Assembly (NCBI GenBank): GCA_003553245.1
Contig: PWDX01000034.1
Coordinates: forward strand, 1-48,366
From: Phycisphaerae bacterium
Lineage (GTDB): Bacteria > Planctomycetota > Phycisphaerae > Sedimentisphaerales > Anaerobacaceae
DNA: 48,366 nt
Reading direction: 5' to 3'
The notes under the pieces: model-generated
Told to the model about the DNA's origin: nothing
What the model saw: the letters and a program-made list of their open reading frames with translations, nothing else
Databases searched by the model: none
Shown here: one piece after another, positions 8,982-17,218 of the stretch
How positions within the stretch are numbered: position 1 is the stretch's first letter
How the letters are laid out: every line of letters begins with the position of its first letter
Position numbers and translations under genes: made by a program

Positions 8982-10625
8982 TTAATTTTCATCGGAGGCT
9001 GCTTTGGTGAATTTTTCAATGGTAATATCAATTCTGGCCAGGGTGTTTTCTCTGCCGAGCAGCTTTATGGATTCGAAAATCGGCGGGCTGACGGTCGTTC
9101 CTGTCATAGCCACACGCAACGGCTGGGCAACTTTGCCAAGTCCGACCTGGTAGTCTTCTGCCAGTCCTCGGAGCATGTGTTCGAGGGTGCTTTCCTCGAG
9201 CTTAGCCAGATCAGCAAGCTTTTGGCGAACGATATGCAGCATCTTTAAGCCCTGAGCGTCTTTTTTGAGCAGGACTTTCTTTACGGCCTTGGGGTCGTAC
9301 TGGATTTTCTCATTTTCGCAGAAAAGGAAGCGACACTTCAGTTCGATATCGGCAAGAGTTCGCGCACCGGCGTTAATTTCCAGCAGGTGGGCGAGTAATT
9401 CATCATCGGCCTGGGCGACGGGAGAGTCTATAGCTTCGAGGTATTTTTTCATATGCTCGAGCAGTTTTTCCGGCAGAACCAACCGCATGTGTTCGGTATT
9501 GAACGCCAGCAACTTCTTGCGGTCGAACAGTGAATTGCTCTTTGTTAGACGAGCCAGATCGAACGACTCTACAAGCTGCTCGGCCTGCATGATTTCTTTG
9601 CCGTGAGCGGGTGTCCAGCCCAGAATCGCGGTAAAGTTCAGCAGCGCTTCGGGCAGGTAGCCGCTGCGGAAAAAATCAACGACATTGATTTCCGGCAGGT
9701 GCACTCCGATTTTCTCGGCCATAGCGTCGATTACCGGCATATCGGGCATTGATTTGCCGGCGATGAAGTCATCGAGTTGCTGTTTTGTCAGACCGGCGGA
9801 TTCCGCCAGAGCTTCAGGGTCAATATCCTGCTTGCTTTTGATTGCTTTGCGCAGTGTTTCGGGCCGTTCGCGTTTGGAAAGCTTTCCGCCGGAATCACTT
9901 ACCGTCACGGACATATGCGCATAGGTCGGGCGGGGCAGTTCGAGTGCATCCTGTATTGCCTGCTGATAAGGTGTATTCATAAGATGTTCCTGGCCGCGGA
10001 TGATATGTGTAACCTTCATCAGGGCATCATCAATGACCACAGCGAAGTTGTAGGTCGGCATGCCGTCGGATTTTTTTATAATGAAATCGCTTAGCTGATC
10101 CGGAGCGAAAGTTACCGTGCCGCGGACGAGGTCTTCGACTACCGCCGGCTTATCCGGCATTATCATTCGCACGGTTACGGGCTTGCCCTGATCTGCGGCG
10201 TTTTCGGCGTCCTGCTTTGACGGGAATTTTTCGGGACGGGGGTACAGGAAGTTTTGTTTTTTCGCGGCGGCGGCTTCGCGCATTTTCTGAATATCTTCGG
10301 GAGTATCGAAACAGTAGTAAGCCCTCCCGAGTTCGATCAGTTGGTCGATATATTTATCGTAAATGTCTTTTCGCTGCGATTGCAGGTATGGACCATTAGG
10401 ACCGCCGATTTGCGGGCCTTCGTCCCATTGCAAGCCAAGCCATTGCAGGTCGCTGAGGACTTGCGTCATCGCCGCCTCAGTCGAGCGTTTGGCGTCGGTG
10501 TCCTCGATGCGCAGGATAAACTTTCCGCCTTTGTGCCTTGCCCAGAGCCAGTTGAAGATAGCGGTTCTTGCTCCGCCAATGTGCAGGTATCCCGTCGGCG
10601 AGGGTGCGAATCGTGTTACTACCAT
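8982..10625 (-). CDS. gltX: Glutamate--tRNA ligase with an HTH-like insert after KLSKR
   Basis: This class I enzyme charges tRNA with glutamate. The catalytic motif FAPSPTGYLHIGGAR is at residues 6-20, and the KMSKS equivalent KLSKR is at 248-252. The family normally continues a few residues later with the GYLPEALLN block, but here about 60 residues are inserted (253-313). The insert contains a stretch from about 273 that reads like a small helix-turn-helix (AESAGLTKQQLDDFIAGK). The fold then resumes at FRSGYLPEALLNF. Total length is 547 aa, longer than the usual 460-500. A separate glnS in the window suggests direct Gln-tRNA charging, so this is likely a discriminating GluRS. Confidence 0.96.
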   Translation of the reverse strand: MVVTRFAPSPTGYLHIGGARTAIFNWLWARHKGGKFILRIEDTDAKRSTEAAMTQVLSDLQWLGLQWDEGPQIGGPNGPYLQSQRKDIYDKYIDQLIELGRAYYCFDTPEDIQKMREAAAAKKQNFLYPRPEKFPSKQDAENAADQGKPVTVRMIMPDKPAVVEDLVRGTVTFAPDQLSDFIIKKSDGMPTYNFAVVIDDALMKVTHIIRGQEHLMNTPYQQAIQDALELPRPTYAHMSVTVSDSGGKLSKRERPETLRKAIKSKQDIDPEALAESAGLTKQQLDDFIAGKSMPDMPVIDAMAEKIGVHLPEINVVDFFRSGYLPEALLNFTAILGWTPAHGKEIMQAEQLVESFDLARLTKSNSLFDRKKLLAFNTEHMRLVLPEKLLEHMKKYLEAIDSPVAQADDELLAHLLEINAGARTLADIELKCRFLFCENEKIQYDPKAVKKVLLKKDAQGLKMLHIVRQKLADLAKLEESTLEHMLRGLAEDYQVGLGKVAQPLRVAMTGTTVSPPIFESIKLLGRENTLARIDITIEKFTKAASDEN

Positions 10626-10741
10626 TTGAACTCCCTGAAAATCAGTAAATAAGTAAAGTGATGAGTTTATGCGGAATATCGGCGCTTGTCAAGCCGTGCG
10701 GTTTTGGTAGAATGACAGCGGTTTTTGCTATTTTGAGAACA

Positions 10742-11038
10742 ATGACTATGGCTCGCGAGAATATACTATCGCAGTTGCATCAGCATTTTGATTATGTTCG
10801 CCGGCAGTATGAGGTTCGCAGCCTGCGAATTTTCGGTTCTGTGGCGCGCGGTGATATCAAGCCGGGTGATTTGGATATCGTGGTCGAGTTTGAGAGCAAG
10901 GCCGATTTTGACAGATTTATGGGTTTGAAATTTTACCTGGAAGATTTGCTTGGTATGAAAGTCGACCTGGTAACTGAAAAAGCGGTTCGCCCGCAGCTTC
11001 GTGACGCAATCAACAAGGAGGCAATTACAGTTGCATAG
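10742..11038 (+). CDS. mntA: MntA-type minimal nucleotidyltransferase antitoxin
   Basis: This small nucleotidyltransferase resembles the MntA antitoxins of HepT-MntA (type VII) toxin-antitoxin systems, which neutralise the HEPN toxin by adding AMP. I start at the ATG at 10742 (98 aa), preceded by GAG at a usable distance; an upstream in-frame ATG at 10658 would add a non-conserved leader. Catalytic residues G32-S33, D43 and D45 form GSVARGDIKPGDLD, one residue shorter between GS and DxD than the common pattern, and the third Asp is probably D75. The stop overlaps the start of the HEPN gene by 8 bases. The gene is divergent from gltX. Confidence 0.9.
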   Translation: MTMARENILSQLHQHFDYVRRQYEVRSLRIFGSVARGDIKPGDLDIVVEFESKADFDRFMGLKFYLEDLLGMKVDLVTEKAVRPQLRDAINKEAITVA

Positions 11039-11363
11039 TCGTGATAGAGAGCTTTATCTGAAGGACATCGCAGACAGTTGCAGTAAAATCCTGCGGTATG
11101 CCGAGAGCTTAAACAGGGCAGATTTTTTCCAGGATGAAAAGACTTATGATGCGGTTCTTCGTAACCTGGAAATAATCGGACAAGCGGCGAAAAATGTGGA
11201 TGATGAGTTTAGACAGGACAATCCCGATGTCGATTGGCGAAAGATTGCAGGGTTGCGAGATGTAATAAGCCATGCTTATTTCGGCATAGACGAGGATGTT
11301 ATCTGGGATGTGGTAAGCCGGAAGATACCGAAATTGAAACAGCAAATAGATGAGTTAATTTGA
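11031..11363 (+). CDS. hepT: HepT-type HEPN toxin (putative RNase)
   Basis: This 110-aa all-helical HEPN protein is the toxin half of the pair. It carries the diagnostic RX4HXY motif R76-DVIS-H81-A-Y83. In characterised systems R and H form the RNase site and the Tyr is the residue AMPylated by MntA. I choose TTG at 11031 because AAGGAGG lies nine bases upstream, inside the 3' end of mntA; the GTG at 11001 has no such site and would overlap mntA more. The overlap implies translational coupling, with antitoxin made first. The middle block [13 protein letters not shown] is typical of the family. Confidence 0.9.
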   Translation: MHSRDRELYLKDIADSCSKILRYAESLNRADFFQDEKTYDAVLRNLEIIGQAAKNVDDEFRQDNPDVDWRKIAGLRDVISHAYFGIDEDVIWDVVSRKIPKLKQQIDELI

Positions 11364-11391
11364 CATAATTTATACTAAAACGAGCAAATTT

Positions 11392-13083
11392 ATGACTGAC
11401 GAGAAGACTAACGAGAAACGGGATTTTATTCGGCAAATAGTTGCCGAGGATATTCGGACAAGTAAATGGGACGGCGAGGTTTGCACTCGTTTCCCGCCGG
11501 AGCCTAACGGCTATCTGCACATCGGCCATGCCAAGAGTGTATGCCTTAATTTCGGTATCGCAGCGGAGTTCGGCGGCAAATGCAACCTGCGTTTTGACGA
11601 TACAAATCCTGTCAAAGAAGAGCCAGAGTATGTCGAGTCGATTAAAGAAGATGTTCGCTGGCTTGGCTGGGACTGGGAGGACAGGCTGTATTTCGCGTCG
11701 GATTATTTTCAGCAGATGTACGATTACGCCGTTGAGCTGATAAAGCAGGGCAAGGCTTATGTCGAGGAGCTTTCCGCAGAGCAGATCCGCGAATATCGCG
11801 GCACACTGACTGATCCGGGTAAAAACAGTCCCTGGCGTGACAGGCCGATTGAGGAAAATCTCGACCTTTTCGAGCGGATGAAAAACGGCGAATTTCCAGA
11901 CGGAAGCAAGACGCTACGAGCGAAAATAGATATGGCCTCGCCGAATATAAACCTGCGCGATCCTGTGATTTATCGCATATTGCATGCCGAGCACCACCGC
12001 ACAGGCCGAAAGTGGTGTGTATATCCGATGTACGACTGGGCGCATGGGCTGGAGGATTCCATCGAGGGGGTTACGCATTCGATATGCACGATGGAGTTTG
12101 AAAATCATCGGCCGTTGTATGACTGGTATCTTGACCAGTTGCCGGTCCATCATCCACAGCAGATAGAGTTTGCTCGCCTGAACCTTTCTTATACGCTTAT
12201 GAGTAAGCGAAAATTGCAGCGACTCGTGCAGGAAGGTTATGTCAACGGCTGGGACGACCCACGGATGCCGACGCTCAGCGGGCTTCGTCGTCGCGGCTAT
12301 TCGCCGGCGTCTATACGCAATTTCTGCGATGTTATCGGTGTGAACAAATTTTACAGCACTGTGGATATGCAGCTTCTGGAGCATTGCGTTCGGCAGGATT
12401 TGAATAAAACTTCGCCGAGGGTGATGGGCGTGCTGAAGCCGCTGAAAGTTGTTATTGAAAATTATCCGCAGGACAAAGTCGAATATCTCGAAGCGGTCAA
12501 TAATCCCGAAGACCCCGGCGCCGGTACCCGGCAGGTGCCTTTCTCACGGGTGATTTATATCGAACAGAATGACTTTATGGAAGAGCCGCCAAAGAAGTTT
12601 TTCCGGCTGGCTCCGGGCAGAGAAGTTCGTCTGCGATATGCATACTTTGTAACCTGCACCGATGTGGTTAAAGCTGACAACGGTGAAATAATCGGTATCC
12701 GCTGCACCTACGACCCCGCCACACGCGGCGGTGACGCACCCGACGGCAGAAAAGTAAAAGGCACGCTGCACTGGGTCTCGGCAGAACAGGCGGTAGATGC
12801 CGAGGTACGCCTTTACGAAACGCTGTTTACAAAAGAAAACCCCGAAGATGTGGCCGAGGGCGACGACTTTACGGATAACATAAACCCTAATTCATTGGAA
12901 GTTCTGGCCGACTGCAAAATAGAACCGTGCGTAAAAGACCTGAAACCGCTGAGCAGAGTGCAGTTCGAGCGAAACGGTTATTTCTGCGTTGATCCCGATT
13001 CTGATGAGAACCGACTGGTCTTTAACCGAACAGTCTCACTGAAAGACACCTGGGCAAAAATCCAGAAAAAACAGAAAAAATGA
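11392..13083 (+). CDS. glnS: Glutamine--tRNA ligase
   Basis: This class I synthetase of 563 aa charges tRNA-Gln directly. The HIGH motif is within [17 protein letters not shown] at residues 34-50, and the second motif LMSKRK is around residue 270. The eukaryote-type family blocks [27 protein letters not shown] and [15 protein letters not shown]-like (here [13 protein letters not shown]) are all present, followed by the C-terminal beta-barrel anticodon-binding region. The gene starts 28 bp after hepT. Bacterial GlnRS is thought to derive from eukaryotes by transfer. Its presence makes an indirect GatCAB route for Gln less necessary. Confidence 0.98.
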   Translation: MTDEKTNEKRDFIRQIVAEDIRTSKWDGEVCTRFPPEPNGYLHIGHAKSVCLNFGIAAEFGGKCNLRFDDTNPVKEEPEYVESIKEDVRWLGWDWEDRLYFASDYFQQMYDYAVELIKQGKAYVEELSAEQIREYRGTLTDPGKNSPWRDRPIEENLDLFERMKNGEFPDGSKTLRAKIDMASPNINLRDPVIYRILHAEHHRTGRKWCVYPMYDWAHGLEDSIEGVTHSICTMEFENHRPLYDWYLDQLPVHHPQQIEFARLNLSYTLMSKRKLQRLVQEGYVNGWDDPRMPTLSGLRRRGYSPASIRNFCDVIGVNKFYSTVDMQLLEHCVRQDLNKTSPRVMGVLKPLKVVIENYPQDKVEYLEAVNNPEDPGAGTRQVPFSRVIYIEQNDFMEEPPKKFFRLAPGREVRLRYAYFVTCTDVVKADNGEIIGIRCTYDPATRGGDAPDGRKVKGTLHWVSAEQAVDAEVRLYETLFTKENPEDVAEGDDFTDNINPNSLEVLADCKIEPCVKDLKPLSRVQFERNGYFCVDPDSDENRLVFNRTVSLKDTWAKIQKKQKK

Positions 13084-13456
13084 ACGCTTGATTAAGGTGG
13101 ATTTGTCGCCTGAGAAGATGATTTTTCAGGAGATGAATTTAACGCAACTACTGTGCTGCCTTCAAGCGAAAATAGCTCTTACGGCGATAAAAACAATCGC
13201 TGAAGTGGCTAGTGAGTATGAGGTTCATCCGAGATAAGGTTACTTAGTGAAAAAGAAGCTGCCTGAATCGATGCCGGAGCTGTTTTTCTCGATCTCGACA
13301 GTGAGAATCAGATAGGCTCTTACTTGTGAATATCGTGATCGAGTGTTGACACCGAAATTAAACATTGAAAGAGAATAATTGAATTGAATATACTCGCAAG
13401 ATTCCATATATTGAATAATTTATGCTAACAACATGGTAAGGGGCAACATAGTTTAA
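13084..13456. other. Gene-free stretch after glnS, holding an IS3 relic and the ptsN-like promoter region
   Basis: The first two-thirds contain the degraded transposase relic listed separately. The remainder (about 13300-13456) is AT-rich upstream sequence for the next gene. TTGACA occurs near 13346, but no well-spaced -10 box is obvious. There is no intact gene. Confidence 0.5.
13143..13295 (+). pseudogene. Decayed IS3-family transposase OrfA relic
   Basis: Conceptual translation gives a broken match to the IS3 OrfA helix-turn-helix region. RNYCAAFK is in one frame, then after a one-base loss near 13167 AKIALTAIK-TIAEVASEYEVHP is in the next. The usual GEK between ALxAIK and TIAE is missing. 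A stop codon follows at 13234-13236, then KKKLPESMPELF. Two indels and at least two stops show it is long dead. No inverted repeats or OrfB remain recognisable. Confidence 0.72.
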
Positions 13457-13918
13457 ATGACTTTAACAGAGATATTACAGCCTGCTTGCGTAAAAGCACC
13501 GCTTGAAAATACGGATAAAATGGCCGTTATAGAAGAGCTTGTCGATTTACTCGATGAAAACGGCCTGCTTCAGGATAGGAAAGCCGCCCTGGAGGCGGTA
13601 ATAGCCAGAGAACGGACAAGAAGCACGGGAATCGGTTCAGGAATCGCGATTCCGCATGGTAAAAGCCGATCCGTAAATGAACTGGTGATGTCTATCGGAA
13701 TCACGAAAGACCCCATTGATTTCGAGAGCGTTGACGGCAAGGGCGTACAAATAGTGATCCTTCTTGTATCCCCGACTAACCAGACCGGCCCGCATATCCA
13801 GGCGCTTGCGCGAATAAGCCGTCTGATGCTCGACGAAACTTTCAAAGAAAATCTTCAAAACGCTGATTCGCCCCAGCAAGCCTATCAACTCATTACCGAA
13901 AAGGAAGCCCAGCAGTAA
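13457..13918 (+). CDS. PTS IIA-like nitrogen-regulatory protein (PtsN family)
   Basis: This single-domain EIIA of the fructose/PtsN type has 153 aa. The phosphorylatable histidine is H67 in GIAIPHGKS, and the flanking blocks RERTRSTGIG, GKGVQIVILLVSP and HIQALARISRLM are typical. Stand-alone proteins like this usually relay phosphate from HPr/NPr to regulate targets and do not transport sugar. No EIIB/EIIC or HPr genes are nearby, so the partners are unknown. It converges on a lipoprotein gene 15 bp away. Confidence 0.9.
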   Translation: MTLTEILQPACVKAPLENTDKMAVIEELVDLLDENGLLQDRKAALEAVIARERTRSTGIGSGIAIPHGKSRSVNELVMSIGITKDPIDFESVDGKGVQIVILLVSPTNQTGPHIQALARISRLMLDETFKENLQNADSPQQAYQLITEKEAQQ

Positions 13919-13933
13919 ACTTTTTATTATTCG

Positions 13934-14143
13934 CTACTCAAGCTCGGACATTATTTCCCGCTCAAGCCGCTCAAACTCCTCATCGAGGTTCTCTTCTGTA
14001 ATCTCCCGCTGGGCCTGGGAACGGGCTTCATCAGGGCTTACAGTTTCAACGGTCTCAGCAGCATCTTCACGCTCACCGCAGCCTAAAAACATCACCGAAC
14101 CAACAAAAAACAACAAAACCAGAAAAACTATTTTGAGTCTCAT
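13934..14143 (-). CDS. Small acidic lipoprotein, 69 aa
   Basis: The ATG at 14143 is chosen because AGGGA lies eight bases upstream and because it gives a clean lipoprotein signal: MRLK, a long hydrophobic run and lipobox MFLGC with C22 as the lipidated residue. A longer frame upstream would bury this signal. The mature part is about 47 residues, highly acidic and Glu/Arg-rich, and ends in a likely amphipathic helix (LDEEFERLEREIMSELE). It follows the Arg/Glu-rich exported protein by 19 bp and is probably co-transcribed with it. No family is recognised. Confidence 0.75.
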   Translation of the reverse strand: MRLKIVFLVLLFFVGSVMFLGCGEREDAAETVETVSPDEARSQAQREITEENLDEEFERLEREIMSELE

Positions 14144-14162
14144 TTTATGTTCCCTCTTAGGG

Positions 14163-14768
14163 CTAATTGTCATTTTCATCATCAGCTTCATCGCCCTGCT
14201 GCTCTGTATCTTCGGCATCATCCTCCCGTCGATCAATTCTTTCAAGCATCCTCTGATGGCGTGATTTTTCACGCTCCATAAGCTCATCGATTCTCTCGAT
14301 CATCTCTTGTCTGTCTCGTTCCTCGGCGAGTTCGCTCATCCTTTCAAGACGAGCTATCCGAATCGTGTGTCTGTTTTGTTCGCGGGTTCGGCGCTGTTGA
14401 ACAGCTCGCTCTCTCTGCTCAGCTCCCCTGCCTGGGCCGGGTGCGGCAGTTTCTTCGTCCATTGGTCTGGCTCCGCGGCGTTGGACGGCATCCTCGGGTC
14501 TGTTCGGATCACGATCCCTGGCTGGCCGCATTCCTTCTTCTCTGCGCTGCCGGAGTTCCTGACGACGCTGGTCTCTGTCCTGGGCGGCTTGTTCTGCTCT
14601 TTCACTGACTGCCTCGTCCGGCTGGGGAGCATCCTGCCTTGGAGATTCGCGCGGCTCTTCTTCTGCTTGGCCGCGACCGCGTCCCCGCTGAGTTGGCTGG
14701 GCCTGAATAATATCTGCCAAAACAAACAAAGCAAGGCCACTTACAGCAAACAATAATAATTTCCTCAT
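14163..14768 (-). CDS. Exported Arg/Glu-rich low-complexity protein, 201 aa
   Basis: I start at the ATG at 14768, with AAGGAG nine bases upstream. This yields a classical signal peptide (MRKLLLFAVSGLALFVLADIIQA, probable cleavage after QA-Q). The mature protein is dominated by Arg, Glu, Gln, Asp and Pro. Its first half looks disordered (RGRGRGQAEEEPRESP) and its second half is helical with repeated LxERxxR patterns, ending in an acidic tail. It vaguely resembles periplasmic Spy/CpxP-like helical proteins, but no LTxxQ motif is visible, so I leave it unassigned. It lies downstream of the sigma/anti-sigma pair on the same strand, after a gap of about 210 bp. Confidence 0.75.
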   Translation of the reverse strand: MRKLLLFAVSGLALFVLADIIQAQPTQRGRGRGQAEEEPRESPRQDAPQPDEAVSERAEQAAQDRDQRRQELRQRREEGMRPARDRDPNRPEDAVQRRGARPMDEETAAPGPGRGAEQRERAVQQRRTREQNRHTIRIARLERMSELAEERDRQEMIERIDELMEREKSRHQRMLERIDRREDDAEDTEQQGDEADDENDN

Positions 14769-14980
14769 TTTCAAAAACTCCTTAAAAACCTGTGATTTGG
14801 TTAGTAAAACCCTCATTGGCAATTCAATGATTGAAGTGTATTCTTAAGAAATGGAATTGTCCAATATATTAATTCCTACCACCAAAAAACATCCGTCCTG
14901 AACAGTCAATGCAAATCTTTTGCCACTGCCCATAATATAATTTTCTGAATTTTTAAGAGGTTAAGCGGGAATCGCAATAT

Positions 14981-16015
14981 CTAAGGGGCTAAAAATGCGT
15001 CATTTGTGCATGACGGATACTCCCTGCCGCGGTATATCTCGGTATCGCGCAGGGTGTATATGTCACTGCCGTCGTCTCCAACCATTCGATCCTTTTCAAA
15101 AACGACCGAACCGTTGGCTCTAAGGACATTCTGTCCTCTGCCGCCATGGTTCTGGCTATTAACATTGCGGAGTGCATCGGTAAGCCTTATTTCGAGCTCC
15201 TTTGAATAATCCTCCGGTAGTCTTTCAAACAGCGGATTCAAATCGGCAATAAGAACTTCTAACTGGTTGATATTAAAGCCTTCCTCGGGGCAGGGAATGC
15301 GAAAACTATAGCTGATATAACGCCTTGCGGGAAAATCATTATATTGTTTTGCTTTTTCCGGATCGAATTGAAGCTCCTGTCCATCGCTTCTTGCAGGGCA
15401 GACGAAATTGCCGGCATCCACATAACCTTCTTTGACCAGAAGCCATGCATTTCGGGTGTTTGAAACATTCTCCTGACCGTTATTTCCGATTTGCCACCAA
15501 GGCTGCCCTGCTGACATCGCGACGGAAGGCAGGCTACCGTCGTGTTCATGAGTGTATTGGTTCAATCCCTGGAAAATTCTGCTAAGCTGCATCTGAGATT
15601 GAGCTTTCCAGGCGCGTTGTCTTGCAAATTGTAATGAGGGAATTAAAACACCGGCAACAAACATTATAACAGCCGCTGTGGCTGCCATTTCAACGAAATT
15701 ACCCCAGAAGCTCCGCGGACGCTTTGTTCTGGTTGATTTGGACTGCTCGTCCGAGATTAGTTGTCTCAATTGACTCTGGCTATCGCCTGCGGCTTCGTTT
15801 AAACGGGTAATTGTGCTTTCAAAGAGCTGATCCGGGCAAGCCTCGCCCATACAACACTCAAGCGGGGAGAGGCAATTTTGGATATTTTTGTGAATTTGAG
15901 CTGCTTCGGGGTGTGATTCTACGAGTTTTTGCGCTTCTTCTGACTCGGTTGGAGATGTGATACCAACACAATAATCCAATAAAAGCCTTTTCTGATCTGT
16001 CGTAAGTGGTATCAT
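14981..16015 (-). CDS. Putative anti-sigma factor fused to a pilin-like H-X-G domain
   Basis: The start at 16015 overlaps the sigma-factor stop (ATGA), so the two are translationally coupled, a usual sign of an anti-sigma partner. The 344-aa protein has three parts. Residues 1-100 are cytoplasmic with several Cys (CLSPLECCMGEAC). A membrane segment lies at about 110-130. The extracytoplasmic C-terminal part begins like a planctomycete type II/IV pseudopilin (LIPSLQFARQRAWKAQSQMQ, then LNQYTHEHDGSLPSV). It ends with NHGGRGQNVLRANGSVVF, close to the HGGRGQNVLFADGHV motif of DUF1559-like proteins. I see no classical HxxxCxxC anti-sigma zinc motif. The function is inferred from coupling and layout. 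Confidence 0.78.
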   Translation of the reverse strand: MIPLTTDQKRLLLDYCVGITSPTESEEAQKLVESHPEAAQIHKNIQNCLSPLECCMGEACPDQLFESTITRLNEAAGDSQSQLRQLISDEQSKSTRTKRPRSFWGNFVEMAATAAVIMFVAGVLIPSLQFARQRAWKAQSQMQLSRIFQGLNQYTHEHDGSLPSVAMSAGQPWWQIGNNGQENVSNTRNAWLLVKEGYVDAGNFVCPARSDGQELQFDPEKAKQYNDFPARRYISYSFRIPCPEEGFNINQLEVLIADLNPLFERLPEDYSKELEIRLTDALRNVNSQNHGGRGQNVLRANGSVVFEKDRMVGDDGSDIYTLRDTEIYRGREYPSCTNDAFLAP

Positions 16016-16620
16016 TTTTCTTTGCTCGCTACAGAAGCTTTCCAATCTTTTGCAAATTTTCCAACAGCAGTGTGTAACCTGCTCTTAACCGTACCAATGG
16101 GTATACCTAATATCTCACTGATTTGTTTGTATGAAAATTTATTAAAATACGCCAAAATCAGAATTTCTTTCAGATGTTCCGGTAAATTCGATATAACCTG
16201 TCTAACCTGTTCTGCGGTTTCGCTTTGCTGTAATTCCTCATAAGGCCTTTCTTTATCGGATGTTAGCAACCCCAGGGCATCTTCAAAAGACATTTCATCG
16301 CCATCAGAGAAGGCGCCGATAGGAACCGCTGATTTTCGCTGCTGTTTTCGCAGAGCATCCTTAGCTTTGTTGGCGGCGATCGTAAAAAGCCAGGGCCGCA
16401 AAGGCCGGGATGTATCGAAGCTATCCTTGCTCGAGTAAAGCTGCAGGAAAGTCTCCTGAAAGACATCCTCTACCAGATCCTGCTGGTTTATGAACTGCCT
16501 TAAAAAACCATAAAGGCTATTCTTATAACGATTTACAAGCAGACGGAAAGCCTGCTCATCCCCCTGTCCGTACAAATTGAGCAACTCCGCATCGCTTGGT
16601 TTTTGTCTTTCTTTGCCCAT
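16012..16620 (-). CDS. ECF-type sigma-70 family RNA polymerase sigma factor
   Basis: This 202-aa protein has the region 2 and region 4 layout of extracytoplasmic function sigma factors. The region 2 block is DLVEDVFQETFLQLY with PWLFTIAANKAKDALRK, a linker of about 50 residues follows, and region 4 is ILILAYFNKFSYKQISEILG with IPIGTVKSRLH. It directs RNA polymerase to a dedicated promoter set. The downstream overlapping gene is the likely membrane-bound anti-sigma factor. A TATAAT-like box is visible on the minus strand about 40 bases before the start, without a clear -35 box. Confidence 0.94.
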   Translation of the reverse strand: MGKERQKPSDAELLNLYGQGDEQAFRLLVNRYKNSLYGFLRQFINQQDLVEDVFQETFLQLYSSKDSFDTSRPLRPWLFTIAANKAKDALRKQQRKSAVPIGAFSDGDEMSFEDALGLLTSDKERPYEELQQSETAEQVRQVISNLPEHLKEILILAYFNKFSYKQISEILGIPIGTVKSRLHTAVGKFAKDWKASVASKEK

Positions 16621-17218
16621 AAAAGCATTTTGCCTGATAAATCTTAGTCGCGCCTATTATAAATGCTGCCGGAAAAAAAGAAAACCATAATTGGTAGTCT
16701 TCTGTTATGAAAACTGCCGCGATGCATTTTCGCAGCAAATCTTATTCTTTCAAAGCCGATTTTTCTTGACCCCAATCCAAACATTCCGTACATTTGCCCC
16801 GTATTCGCATTAAAAGAAAGATTGCGGTGTGCCCGAGAAAATGACACACACTGATATACGAAGGGCTTAAACGGCAAAGCAAGTTATTAAGTTGACAGGG
16901 CTGTATGTACTATCATTCAATCCTAACGATGTTTCTCATATTATATGTTGTTTGGGATTGTGAAATGTGCGAATTTTCGTATTCCGGTAAAAATTGGAAA
17001 AAAGCAGGTTTTTAGTGTTTAAGAAAAAATATTTACATCAAGGTTATATTTTCCGCAATTATCCGTCCATACTAGGACGGATTGAGGCGTGCTAAAGCAC
17101 GAAAAAACGCTTTAATTCCAAAAAAACGGACTTATTGAAATCCTGCCCCAGTCAACAGCCGTCACATCCGTGGTCTTTCCGTTAAAGTAAAATTTTTATG
17201 ACGGAAAGGTAAAGTATT
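16621..17218. other. Long gene-free stretch between the ECF sigma gene and rny
   Basis: The two genes are divergent here, separated by about 600 bp, the longest gap in the window. Minus-strand frames near 16640-16880 encode nothing recognisable and lack good start sites. The right half holds two adjacent perfect hairpins (listed separately) and AT-rich sequence before rny. A small RNA or an rny leader could be present, but the sequence alone does not settle it. Confidence 0.5.
17061..17101. other. Two adjacent perfect hairpins upstream of rny
   Basis: The first is ATCCGTCC / GGACGGAT (8-bp stem, 6-base loop, 17061-17082). The second is CGTGC-TAAA-GCACG (17088-17101). The second is followed on the plus strand by six A residues, not T residues, so neither looks like an intrinsic terminator in the plus direction. 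They may be operator sites or part of a structured leader RNA of rny or a small RNA. Confidence 0.5.

Noticed and set aside
16644-16877. 77-aa minus-strand frame in the gap before rny
   Set aside because: It has no recognisable domain, no ribosome-binding site and no conserved features; treated as chance.
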